Shown here one piece after another: positions 9,133 to 16,740 of a stretch of 30,050 nucleotides of DNA. The DNA comes from Fervidobacterium sp. UBA5837. Lineage in GTDB: Bacteria; Thermotogota; Thermotogae; Thermotogales; Fervidobacteriaceae. The position numbers and the translations under genes are program-made. The notes beneath the pieces were generated by a model. It saw nothing but the letters and a program-made list of their open reading frames with translations, had not been told where the DNA came from and ran no database searches. Where the stretch lies: contig DJGV01000013.1 in assembly GCA_002432805.1 (NCBI GenBank), positions 28,783-58,832 on the forward strand, in the 5' to 3' direction. Each line of letters begins with the position of its first letter. The stretch's first letter is position 1.

Positions 9133-9161
9133 TTGACATTGAACATTTTTTGTAATATCAT
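9133..9161 (+). promoter_or_regulatory. Probable promoter for clpX-tsaD operon
   Basis: TTGACA (9133-9138) and TATCAT (9156-9161) have the ideal 17-base spacing. The leader to clpX would be about 97 bases and would contain repeat copies B and C. The -35 box overlaps a fourth, weaker copy of the repeat (GACATTGAACA at 9135-9145). Confidence 0.55.
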
Positions 9162-9170
9162 ATATTGAAT

Positions 9171-9220
9171 AAATGGACATTGTAAAATTGTATTTTGTAG
9201 AAAAATGGACAGTACAAAAT
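9171..9220 (+). repeat. TGGACA repeats, copies C and B
   Basis: Copy C (AAATGGACATTGTAAAATTG from 9171) and copy B (AAAATGGACAGTACAAAAT from 9202) are direct repeats with their TGGACA cores 32 bases apart. Read on the minus strand they give TGTCCATTT units with ACAAAAT or ACAATTTT between them. That recalls the multiple terminal repeats of IS21-type elements, but repeated operator sites for clpX are equally possible. Confidence 0.5.
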
Positions 9221-9264
9221 ATATAGTATAGAAGCGCTTAAGGAGAGAAACGAGGAGGAATTGT

Positions 9265-10494
9265 ATGGCACAGAAGTTTTGTTCTTTTTGTGGAAGGTCG
9301 TCGGATAAGGTAGAAAAGTTGATAGCAGGTCCTGGAAATGTCTACATATGTAACGAGTGTGTAGAACTTTTCCATGATATATTGCAAAGTGATCAGAAGT
9401 TAAAACCTGCAGCTATTACGAAAGATAAGAGAGACATTCCAACGCCTTCTCAAATAAAGAGTGAATTAGATAAGTACGTTATAGGTCAAGAGAGAGTGAA
9501 AAGAATTCTCTCTGTTGCCGTGTACAATCATTACAAGAGAGTGTTTTTTGGCAAAGATGCAAACGATGTGGAGATCGAAAAGTCGAATATAATTCTGATA
9601 GGGCCTACGGGTAGTGGTAAAACACTTATGGCAAGGATTCTTGCACGCATACTGGATGTGCCATTTGCAATAGCCGATGCAACCCCACTAACTGAAGCAG
9701 GATACGTTGGAGAAGATGTAGAAAATGTGCTTTTGAGGCTCTTGGAGGTTACAAATTTCGATGTAGAGCGCGCACAATATGGAATCATATATATCGATGA
9801 GATAGATAAGATTGCCAGAAAATCACCAAATCCATCGATAACAAGAGACGTAAGTGGTGAAGGCGTACAGAAAGGGCTACTCAAGATCGTTGAAGGTACC
9901 GTTGCAAACGTACCGCCTCAGGGTGGTAGGAAACATCCTTACCAAGAGTTTATAAAGATCGATACAACGAATATATTATTCATAGTAGGTGGTGCCTTCG
10001 ATAGCTTGGATGATATCGTCAAAAGGCGAATTGAAGGAAGTACGATGGGGTTCAATGCACCTATTAAGAGTAAAGAAGAAATGAGGCTTGGAGAAATACT
10101 GAAGCATGTTACACCTGATGACCTCGTTGAATACGGCTTGATGCCTGAGTTCATTGGCAGATTTCCCGTCATAGGGACACTCGAAGATTTGAGTATAGAA
10201 GACCTCGTGAGAATTTTGAAGGAGCCAAAAAATGCTGTATTGAAACAGTACAAGAAACTTTTTGAAATAGATGGCGTGAATTTGGAGATAGCAGAAGATG
10301 CACTGTATGCAATTGCCAAAGAGGCTCTGAGAAGAGGTACAGGCGCACGTGCACTGAAGAGCGTCTTTGAGGAAGTCATGATCGATATCATGTTCGATAT
10401 ACCCGACCTAAAAGCAGTTGATAAGGTTATAATCACGGAAGATTGTGTAACGAAGAGAGAAAGACCGCAGATTTTCTTGAAAGAGTCAGCTTGA
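9265..10494 (+). CDS. clpX: ATP-dependent Clp protease ATP-binding subunit ClpX
   Basis: This 409-residue AAA+ unfoldase feeds tagged proteins to ClpP. It has an N-terminal zinc-binding domain (C6, C9, C29, C32), Walker A GPTGSGKT (113-120), the pore loop GYVG (146-149), Walker B IIYIDE (174-179) and the RKH loop (222-224). An MGF tripeptide (261-263) stands where the IGF ClpP-docking loop is normally found, so ClpP partnering is likely. Sensor II is GTGARALK near the C-terminus. A strong GAGGAGGA ribosome binding site precedes the ATG. No clpP is present in the window. Confidence 0.97.
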   Translation: MAQKFCSFCGRSSDKVEKLIAGPGNVYICNECVELFHDILQSDQKLKPAAITKDKRDIPTPSQIKSELDKYVIGQERVKRILSVAVYNHYKRVFFGKDANDVEIEKSNIILIGPTGSGKTLMARILARILDVPFAIADATPLTEAGYVGEDVENVLLRLLEVTNFDVERAQYGIIYIDEIDKIARKSPNPSITRDVSGEGVQKGLLKIVEGTVANVPPQGGRKHPYQEFIKIDTTNILFIVGGAFDSLDDIVKRRIEGSTMGFNAPIKSKEEMRLGEILKHVTPDDLVEYGLMPEFIGRFPVIGTLEDLSIEDLVRILKEPKNAVLKQYKKLFEIDGVNLEIAEDALYAIAKEALRRGTGARALKSVFEEVMIDIMFDIPDLKAVDKVIITEDCVTKRERPQIFLKESA

Positions 10495-10528
10495 GATGGA
10501 ACTTTTCTACGGATTGGTGATATGAAAT

Positions 10529-11542
10529 ATGCTTGTTCTAGGGATAGAAACTAGTTGCGATGAAACATCTGTCGCATTAGTCGAGGATGATAAAGTAGTA
10601 GCAAATTTGATATATTCGCAGATAGCAACACACAAAAAATTTGGCGGAGTTGTACCTGAAATAGCAGCACGGGAGCATCTAAAGACGCTCCCTATTCTTT
10701 TTTCTGAACTAATGGACCAAAGTAATGTTCCAATAGAACAAATAGATGGTATCGCTGTGACAAAGGGCCCCGGATTAATTGGTGCACTCCTTGTTGGTGT
10801 GTCTTTTGCAAAAGGGTTAGCCTTAAGGTACCAAAAAAGTTTAGTTGGTGTAAACCACATCGTTGGTCATGTCTACGCAAATTATCTTGCATATCCTCAT
10901 TTGAAACCGCCTTACGTAGTTTTAATGGTCTCTGGTGGACACACGCTCATAATGAAAGTTGGAGGTTATGAAGATATAAAGATCATTGGACGTAGCGTAG
11001 ATGATGCCGCTGGTGAGGCTTTTGACAAGATATCAAGACTGCTTGGCCTCGGATATCCCGGTGGTCCTGTGATAGATCTATTGGCAAGAAATGGTAACTC
11101 AAAGGCGTTTTCCTTTACGAGACCTAAAATCTACGATCCTGACTTCGATTTTAGCTTTTCTGGTTTGAAGACTGCCGTGTTGTATGAAATAAATCGATTG
11201 AAGAAATCCGGCTACACCGAAGAAACGTTACCCATAAATGATTTAGCTGCGAGTGCTCAAGAAGCCATATTGGATGTCTTACTATACAAAGTTACGAAGG
11301 CTGCAAAGGAAAGTGGATTGAAAGACATAGTACTTGCAGGTGGAGTTGCAGCAAATAGTAGGCTCAGACAAAAGATAGATGAACTATCAGCACAATTCAA
11401 TTTCTATCTTCCACCGTTGGAATTTTGTTCAGACAATGCTGCAATGATTGCAAGGGCTGGAGTCGAGAGATTGAAGCTTGGGTACGATGATGGTCTTGAT
11501 ATAGAGCCATCTCCAAATTTTTTCGAAATGATGATGCAATGA
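10529..11542 (+). CDS. tsaD: tRNA N6-adenosine threonylcarbamoyltransferase TsaD
   Basis: The protein is 337 residues, the usual TsaD length. It begins MLVLGIETSCDETSVAL and has the metal-binding histidines in NHIVGH (H110 and H114), as well as SGGHT, DDAAGEAFDK, LAGGVAANSRLR and CSDNAAMIA. TsaD transfers threonylcarbamoyl to A37 of tRNAs reading ANN codons to give t6A, together with TsaB and TsaE, neither of which is in the window. It lies 34 bases after clpX, behind a modest ribosome binding site (GGTGA), probably in one operon. Some databases still call the family Gcp, a putative glycoprotease, which is outdated. Confidence 0.97.
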   Translation: MLVLGIETSCDETSVALVEDDKVVANLIYSQIATHKKFGGVVPEIAAREHLKTLPILFSELMDQSNVPIEQIDGIAVTKGPGLIGALLVGVSFAKGLALRYQKSLVGVNHIVGHVYANYLAYPHLKPPYVVLMVSGGHTLIMKVGGYEDIKIIGRSVDDAAGEAFDKISRLLGLGYPGGPVIDLLARNGNSKAFSFTRPKIYDPDFDFSFSGLKTAVLYEINRLKKSGYTEETLPINDLAASAQEAILDVLLYKVTKAAKESGLKDIVLAGGVAANSRLRQKIDELSAQFNFYLPPLEFCSDNAAMIARAGVERLKLGYDDGLDIEPSPNFFEMMMQ

Positions 11543-11564
11543 TATCTTACAAAACTGATGTTGG

Positions 11565-12677
11565 ATGTGTGGGCGTATGAGCTCTTACATACTCGAGATA
11601 GACGCTGAAAAATTTAAGAATATCTTAAAGAAGGCAGATAAGGTGTGCGGTACGTTAGAACCATCGAACAGGAAAATTGCCTTCTTTGCTGAAGATAATG
11701 AGATGTATGTAATGGCATCCGATGGTTGTCTTACCGGTTACTTTGACCTTTCCCCTTTTCTACTTTCAAAGTCATTGTCTCCATTTGAAGTTCCACTGGA
11801 TGTCGTAAAGCAGTTCACATCAGAGCTGAGTGGCAAGGTGGTTTTTTCATACCAAAATGGTATTCTATCGCTCAAGTGCCTCAGTGAGATTCTCCAGTTA
11901 AAGGTTGGTTACATCCCATCTCAGAGAGAACTCGAATGTCACATTCAAAAGCAAACCGACGAGGATACAATACTCATATCAAAAAGGAAATTCCTTGCAG
12001 AGCTCGATTTGGTATCAGGGTATTTGGAGGAAGGAAGTTCAATCGACATTTTCTATTCTGCTAGTGCATTTGAGTTTGTCTCACAACACGCTGGGATAGT
12101 TTCTTATGCAAGGTTAAAGGCAGAAAACGGTGAACAAACTCAAGCAGCATTACCCGAAGAGATAAGTATCCCATTTGTCTCTGCAAGACATTTGATAAAG
12201 TCGATGGAATTGGAAGAGATAGAAGAACTGAAGATAGCATTCAATAGATCAGGAGAAAAGATGCACTTAACTGGTGATGCCATTTATACCATCTGTGGTG
12301 ATGTACCAAGTCAATCTCCAGAAAGGGTTAGGCAATTGTGTGCTCAAGTTACACCAGACTGTAGATTGTTTACAAGACAACTCCAGAAAGTACTCCGTAG
12401 GGCGCTCTTAGCTGGAAGATTTTCGGATATAGAGCTGTACACGCGATCAAATCAAATAGTCGTAGTTTCTCATTATAGTTCAATTGCATACAAAGGCACA
12501 TTAGAAGTGGAGTGTGCAAAAGAATTCTCCATAAAAACAAAAGCCTATTTACTGCGCAGTGCAATAAATAGGATTGGAAGCCAGAATCTTATAATATCTG
12601 TGATCGATAAATTCGTGGTCATAGCTTCTCCATCACTCACCAGATTCTTGATCCTCGGAAATCAAGGGGGTCAATGA
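11565..12677 (+). CDS. Divergent DNA sliding-clamp (beta subunit)-like protein
   Basis: At 370 residues this protein has the length and apparent three-domain layout of the bacterial beta clamp, though it is far from typical DnaN. Clamp-like landmarks appear in order: an N-terminal LEIDAEKFKNIL helix start; IAFFAEDNEMYVMASDG (39-53), like the clamp TATD strand; GIVSYARL (177-184), like TDGYRLA; IPFVSARHLIKSM (202-214), like the 'P.kal.el' element; YLLRSAINRI (328-337); and FLILGNQ near the end, where clamps have YLIMPMRL. The terminal Met-Pro and Arg-Leu, part of the client pocket in DnaN, are missing. It may be a clamp paralogue, a clamp partner or a relic. The start is unsure: ATG 11565 or ATG 11577, neither with a good ribosome binding site. 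It follows tsaD by 22 bases and overlaps flgJ tail-to-tail by 45 bases. Confidence 0.6.
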   Translation: MCGRMSSYILEIDAEKFKNILKKADKVCGTLEPSNRKIAFFAEDNEMYVMASDGCLTGYFDLSPFLLSKSLSPFEVPLDVVKQFTSELSGKVVFSYQNGILSLKCLSEILQLKVGYIPSQRELECHIQKQTDEDTILISKRKFLAELDLVSGYLEEGSSIDIFYSASAFEFVSQHAGIVSYARLKAENGEQTQAALPEEISIPFVSARHLIKSMELEEIEELKIAFNRSGEKMHLTGDAIYTICGDVPSQSPERVRQLCAQVTPDCRLFTRQLQKVLRRALLAGRFSDIELYTRSNQIVVVSHYSSIAYKGTLEVECAKEFSIKTKAYLLRSAINRIGSQNLIISVIDKFVVIASPSLTRFLILGNQGGQ

Positions 12678-13169
12678 GGGATTGAGTAATGCGTCCAAAG
12701 GTGAGCTCGCTGTGGAACTTGTTGTATCATCGATCGAAGTTAACGAGTTCAACAAATTCAGCATTTGAATGGATTTCAATCTATTGACGTAAGTTTGAGA
12801 TATCTGTGTTAGTTTAGACGATTGAGAACTTTGCAAAGTCTGCGAGTCTTGTGAATTTGCTGAATCTTGCAACGTCTCTTCACCACCAAGGCTCCTGTAA
12901 ATCATGTCTGAAACGCTCTTGAGATCAGTTTTTGCGGACTTCAATGCATAATCTTGCAAGAGCATCTCTCTGAACCAGCTCTCACCGAAACTATCTTGTA
13001 GAAAGCCGCTCTTTGGTACTGTATCGTACATCTTCTTGAATACTTCGTATATATACATGGAAGCAAACTCATCCGAAGCCTTTCTCAACTGTTTCTGATA
13101 ATCATCATAACTCGTGTTAGTTGAATTGTTTGCGTTTATAGAAGGCACACTATTTGACAGATTGATCAT
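12633..13169 (-). CDS. flgJ: Flagellar rod-binding protein FlgJ (rod-cap domain only)
   Basis: This 178-residue protein carries the FlgJ N-terminal rod-binding domain at about residues 20-100, with the FASMYIYEVFKKMYD helix and the WFREMLLQDYALKSAKT segment. The peptidoglycan-hydrolase domain of enterobacterial FlgJ is absent. Instead there is a Ser/Gln/Thr-rich low-complexity tail. Its known role is as scaffold or cap for rod assembly in the periplasm. A GTG at 13178 would add three residues, but it is part of the GAGGTGA ribosome binding site before the ATG at 13169. It is the last gene of flgA-flgH-flgI-flgJ, and its final 45 bases overlap the convergent clamp-like gene. Confidence 0.88.
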   Translation of the reverse strand: MINLSNSVPSINANNSTNTSYDDYQKQLRKASDEFASMYIYEVFKKMYDTVPKSGFLQDSFGESWFREMLLQDYALKSAKTDLKSVSDMIYRSLGGEETLQDSANSQDSQTLQSSQSSKLTQISQTYVNRLKSIQMLNLLNSLTSIDDTTSSTASSPLDALLNPSLTPLISEDQESGE

Positions 13170-13210
13170 GAAAATCACCTCGTTTGTCTTTAGTCGTAAA
13201 TGGTTGCTGA

Positions 13211-14215
13211 CTACATGACTCTCATTTGAGCAAAAATCACGCCAGCTTTGTACAATTCCTGAACAATTGCGATTACATCCTGAGGTGTAGCACCAAGTGA
13301 TTTCAATGCCGTTACAAGGTTACCTATGTTTGCTTGTTTATCTCCAAGTTGACCATTGCTTATTGCCACAACAAAGTTCCCATAAGAAAGTACAAAATCT
13401 GATATGACAACATCTCCACCAAAGACAACTGTGCCAGTTCGTTCATTTATGACTACCTGAGCAACTGTATCCATTGGCACTTCTATTTCCTCAACCAGTG
13501 CTAAGAACGAAATCACATCGTCTGCAAAGACGTTGGGTACGTTTACCTTGACACTGGCACCATCTATAGCCTTTGCTATGTTAACGCCAAATTTCTGATT
13601 TATCGCAAGCGCGGTTCTTGCAGCTGTTGTCAAATCTGGCTTGTTCAAGAGCACAGTTACCGCATTACCGTCTATAATTTGAGATGGAATCTCACTTTCA
13701 ATTATAGCACCTTCCGGGATATATCCAACCAATGGAAATCTCTTTTGCAAATTTGCAGTACCTTTTACATCCTCTCCACCGATGGATACGTTACCCTGTG
13801 CGACTGCATATATCTTACCGTCCGCTCCATAAAGTGGTGTCTGGAGCAATATCCCATCTTTCAAACTCTTTGCATCGTTTATGCTTGCAAGCTGCACATC
13901 GAGGCGCATACCTGCTTTATAAAACGCAGGGATATCCGTTACAACCATCACAAGTGCAACGTTTTTCGTCTTCAACGCATTTTGATCTACGGTAACGCCG
14001 AAATTTTTCAGCATGTTTGCCAATAACGTGGAGTTAAGCGAGCCGCTATCACCCGTACCGTTGAGGCCAACGACAAGTCCAATGCCGAAGAGTTGATTAT
14101 CTCGAGCACCTCTAAACTTTGCAAAGTCTTTTATTCTCACATTCACGCCGAATGTAAACGTTACAGTCAGGATGAAAAACAACGCTATTACTCTTTTTGA
14201 TTTCAATTTGCGCAT
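13211..14215 (-). CDS. flgI: Flagellar P-ring protein FlgI
   Basis: The 334-residue protein starts with a signal peptide (basic MRKLKSKR, then a hydrophobic stretch to about residue 23). The FlgI core follows, with VRIKDFAKFRGARDNQLFGIGLVVGLNGTGDSG and later INERTGTVVFGGDVVISDF. FlgI forms the bushing around the rod in the periplasm and peptidoglycan layer. It is slightly shorter than many FlgI proteins. The GGAGGTAA ribosome binding site supports the ATG. It lies 41 bases after flgH and 41 before flgJ. Confidence 0.95.
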   Translation of the reverse strand: MRKLKSKRVIALFFILTVTFTFGVNVRIKDFAKFRGARDNQLFGIGLVVGLNGTGDSGSLNSTLLANMLKNFGVTVDQNALKTKNVALVMVVTDIPAFYKAGMRLDVQLASINDAKSLKDGILLQTPLYGADGKIYAVAQGNVSIGGEDVKGTANLQKRFPLVGYIPEGAIIESEIPSQIIDGNAVTVLLNKPDLTTAARTALAINQKFGVNIAKAIDGASVKVNVPNVFADDVISFLALVEEIEVPMDTVAQVVINERTGTVVFGGDVVISDFVLSYGNFVVAISNGQLGDKQANIGNLVTALKSLGATPQDVIAIVQELYKAGVIFAQMRVM

Positions 14216-14256
14216 AGCTAGTTACCTCCACATCATGAAGCATTCGAAATATGAGG

Positions 14257-14862
14257 TTATTTGAACAGTCCTGTTATTGAAGCAAGTATCAAGCCAAGCC
14301 AAGAACTTTGTTGTGGATCATCTTGAAATACTATCTTACCATTTTCCCAAATCTGTGCATCTATAAGGTCAGTGGAATTCACAACATTGTCTGGACCTAT
14401 CGATTGAGGATGTACCCAACCTGTGACTATGATTTCTCTCAGGTCGTTTCCAACCTTTATTTGTTTTTTGCCCTCCAAAAAAAGCTTCCCCGTCTCGTCC
14501 ACTTGTTTCACAACAGCTGTCAATTGTACAACTGCATTGGCCTGGCTCTTGTTGTCTCTTTTATCTGTATCAGAATTATTAGTTGGCAAATACTTACTCA
14601 AATCTAACCCTACGAGTTTCGTGCCTGTGTTTATTGCATTCACGAATGCGCCAGTAAGTGAATTGACTTGAGATGATGTAGAAATCCTCGGCGATTCGTA
14701 TACAACGACAGTAACGTAGTCACCCACGCGAGAAGGCTTGTATGTGCCTAATATGTTTTGAAATTGCGGATTCTTTGAATTCGTATACAGTGAATCAGCA
14801 GGAACAAGTACAGAGATAAGCAAGAACACGATACTAGCAAATCTGATAAGCTCCTTACCCAT
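14257..14862 (-). CDS. flgH: Flagellar L-ring protein FlgH, without lipobox
   Basis: The 201-residue protein has a hydrophobic signal peptide (residues 5-22). The FlgH core includes YKPSRVGDYVTVVVYESPRIS, LFLEGKKQIKVGNDLREIIVTGWV and NGKIVFQDDPQQSSWLG. FlgH forms the outer-membrane L ring. Most FlgH proteins are lipoproteins, but this one has no cysteine at all, so it cannot be lipidated in the usual way. The start, behind GGGAAGTGA, is four bases after the flgA stop. Confidence 0.93.
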   Translation of the reverse strand: MGKELIRFASIVFLLISVLVPADSLYTNSKNPQFQNILGTYKPSRVGDYVTVVVYESPRISTSSQVNSLTGAFVNAINTGTKLVGLDLSKYLPTNNSDTDKRDNKSQANAVVQLTAVVKQVDETGKLFLEGKKQIKVGNDLREIIVTGWVHPQSIGPDNVVNSTDLIDAQIWENGKIVFQDDPQQSSWLGLILASITGLFK

Positions 14863-14866
14863 TCAA

Positions 14867-15829
14867 TCACTTCCCTTCGAAAACTTTTATCGTACCGTCT
14901 TTCTCAACTGTACCATTTATTATTGAGCCGTTGTCCAGGTTTTTGATGCGAATAACATTACCAACATATCCATTTTCCAATGCTTGTGCAAGGATCGAAA
15001 CACTTATACCCTCGATGTTGCTGTATGCCTTTATTATTTGGCCTTTTATTATTGGTGGTACCTCGCTCAGGTATTTCATGTCGATTACTTCATCTTTTGA
15101 AAAGACCTTATTTGCCATCATCGGTAAGTCTTCTTCAAGTGTCGGGATTTTCGTAAAAGAGTATATGTTAACCTCTTCATACTTCACATCGTTTATACCG
15201 ATGATCTCTCCCTTCTCTATTCTTCTATTAGCTATTGCCACTTTCCTTAACAAAATTGCATTGTATTGCAACGTGACGTATCCCACAATCCTTCCACCTT
15301 TCTGGAGCGTCACTCGCACAAACGGTGATGATTTGGTGGTTGCGTAGACAGTTATGGAGTAGGAATCGTGATCTATGACCTTCCCAGTCTGAGACTTGAG
15401 ATTGAACGTAGTATCATCCGGATAGTGTGTATAGAGTTCTTTCAAAACCACATCGCTGATGGTATCTTCAGATATCTCGTTCCTTTTTTCCTCGTTTAAC
15501 ATTTCATTCTCACTTTTTGCCTCAATGACAACGGGTATGTCATCTATTTCAACATCGATAATTCCAACTCTTTTCTTCAATAAATTGTAAAGATACTTCT
15601 TCGTCAAGGTAATCGAACTATTCGCAGGCAAGTATGCTACAATTATCTTATCCAGTGTTTCTTTAGGCACATCTGTCTCACTGATCACATCGCCCATCAA
15701 CACAGGTCCGCCGAATGTAGATACATTCGATTTGAATGATGCAAAGAAAGGATAAACGCATGAAACACAACCAATTAATATAAATACTGATAGTGCTTTG
15801 GCCAAGTTTACTCTAGTAGGGTAACTCAA
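14867..15829 (-). CDS. flgA: Flagellar P-ring assembly chaperone FlgA
   Basis: The C-terminal half carries the SAF-type FlgA domain, with NRRIEKGEIIGINDVKYEEVN, the KDEVIDMKYLSEVPPIIKGQ stretch and the final VRIKNLDNGSIINGTV segment. FlgA assists P-ring (FlgI) assembly in the periplasm. The open frame begins at a GTG at 15877. However, a good ribosome binding site (AAGGGGTGG) precedes an in-frame TTG at 15829, and this start puts the signal sequence at the N-terminus, giving 320 residues. The signal sequence contains LIGC, which fits a lipobox, so a lipoprotein is possible. It heads the flg operon. Confidence 0.87.
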   Translation of the reverse strand: MSYPTRVNLAKALSVFILIGCVSCVYPFFASFKSNVSTFGGPVLMGDVISETDVPKETLDKIIVAYLPANSSITLTKKYLYNLLKKRVGIIDVEIDDIPVVIEAKSENEMLNEEKRNEISEDTISDVVLKELYTHYPDDTTFNLKSQTGKVIDHDSYSITVYATTKSSPFVRVTLQKGGRIVGYVTLQYNAILLRKVAIANRRIEKGEIIGINDVKYEEVNIYSFTKIPTLEEDLPMMANKVFSKDEVIDMKYLSEVPPIIKGQIIKAYSNIEGISVSILAQALENGYVGNVIRIKNLDNGSIINGTVEKDGTIKVFEGK

Positions 15830-15867
15830 TCTTCCACCCCTTTCTTTCGCCTCTTTCAAATTTGTTG

Positions 15868-15887
15868 ATTGAACCACATTGAACCAC
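15868..15887. repeat. Exact 10-base tandem duplication in the flgA leader
   Basis: ATTGAACCAC occurs twice in direct succession (GTGGTTCAAT on the flgA strand). It lies between the -10 box and the proposed TTG start, around the expected transcription start. Confidence 0.8.
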
Positions 15888-15892
15888 GTATT

Positions 15893-15898
15893 ATTATA
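15893..15898 (-). promoter_or_regulatory. Possible -10 box of the flgA-flgH-flgI-flgJ operon
   Basis: The minus strand reads TATAAT about 65 bases before the TTG start. No good -35 box lies 17 bases away, and there is no TG extension, so the promoter may need an activator or another sigma factor. Confidence 0.4.
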
Positions 15899-15998
15899 CT
15901 ATGATCACGCGGTACTTCCCTTAAAGAATCGAGATGATTGAGATGAAGATATTCTTATACAGAAGGTAAATTAACATTTTTGAGTGAGGAGATATTAC

Positions 15999-16291
15999 AT
16001 GGATGGCTTTAGACTCAGTTTACAAATAATCATCTGTAAATAGTTGCAAATATCGCATAGAGTTACATTGAAAATAATGGGATGGTTAGAAGAAGACAAC
16101 ATAGACGAGATTTTTACCATTTGAAAACAAAATGCAGTCAGCAACGGACTGCGGTAAAACACTATGATAGCGTTCACAACGATATTGTACACGAAACTTG
16201 TAACGATCTGTCTTTTTCGTTAAATGCGGACAAGTTAAAAATAACCATTGCCACTACATTAACCATTGGTGCCTTATCTATATGTGAGTAA
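15999..16291 (+). pseudogene. Possible gene debris, perhaps a GGDEF-domain remnant
   Basis: The only stretch of interest in the 434-base gap at 15878-16311. A TGAGGAGA ribosome binding site sits seven bases before ATG 15999, but the frame stops after 14 codons. Farther on, pieces in different frames recall a GGDEF domain in order: DEIFTI (about 16107-16127), then ITIATTLTIGALSI (about 16240-16282), like the vTvSiGva strand. No intact frame connects them and the match is weak. It could equally be random sequence with one fortuitous ribosome binding site. Confidence 0.2.
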
Positions 16292-16311
16292 AAACGCAAA
16301 AGTTTTATGCC

Positions 16312-16665
16312 CTATTTCTCTATCGCCTTTACCCTTAGCATGCCGACAAGAATTAAGACTGCGGCAACTGAAAAACCGATGAGCGACATCCAAGGTTTAT
16401 CCTCGAACTCGCCCTCGATCAGGATTGATGTAGTAAGCAACGTTACGAATGTTCCCAGACAAAACAATATAATCGGCAAGAGCCATCCCTTTTTGATTAT
16501 GCCGGTCTTGTTCACGCCGATCATGATCAATACAAATCCAACCGTTAGTCCGATAGCAGACAGGCCCGGTGAATCATCATAGTCACCTAAGATAAACAAT
16601 ACCCCTCCAACAACTATCCCTGCGATAATTGGAATCAAAATTGCTGGTTTTAAGATAGCTTTCAT
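16312..16665 (-). CDS. Small four-helix membrane protein with internal duplication
   Basis: I do not recognise the family. The 117 residues form four likely membrane helices (about 5-26, 35-51, 60-83 and 92-110). The two halves are copies of one module: residues 27-59 align without gaps to 85-117, with 13 identities. Each repeat has an acidic loop with a Pro (GDYDDSP and GEFEDKP), then S.IG, a helix and a basic end. The gene lies 75 bases after gyrB on the same strand, perhaps co-transcribed. The start is the ATG at 16665; GGCGGAG upstream is a little far, about 13 bases. Real-gene confidence is good; function is unknown. Confidence 0.75.
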   Translation of the reverse strand: MKAILKPAILIPIIAGIVVGGVLFILGDYDDSPGLSAIGLTVGFVLIMIGVNKTGIIKKGWLLPIILFCLGTFVTLLTTSILIEGEFEDKPWMSLIGFSVAAVLILVGMLRVKAIEK

Positions 16666-16740
16666 ACTTTCATATCATCTCCGCCTTTCGAATAATGTAA
16701 GCAGAGCCTTTTATGCATATTTGCACCGCTTTCACCTAAC

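Noticed and set aside
9939..10436. Open frame of about 165 codons on the minus strand inside clpX
   Set aside because: It lies fully antisense to a certain gene, is Ser/Leu/Ile-rich without motifs, and has no ribosome binding site; it is a composition shadow.
16082..16291. A 69-codon plus-strand frame in the gap before the small membrane protein
   Set aside because: No ribosome binding site and an Arg/His-rich start unlike neighbouring proteins. At most it is part of the possible GGDEF debris.
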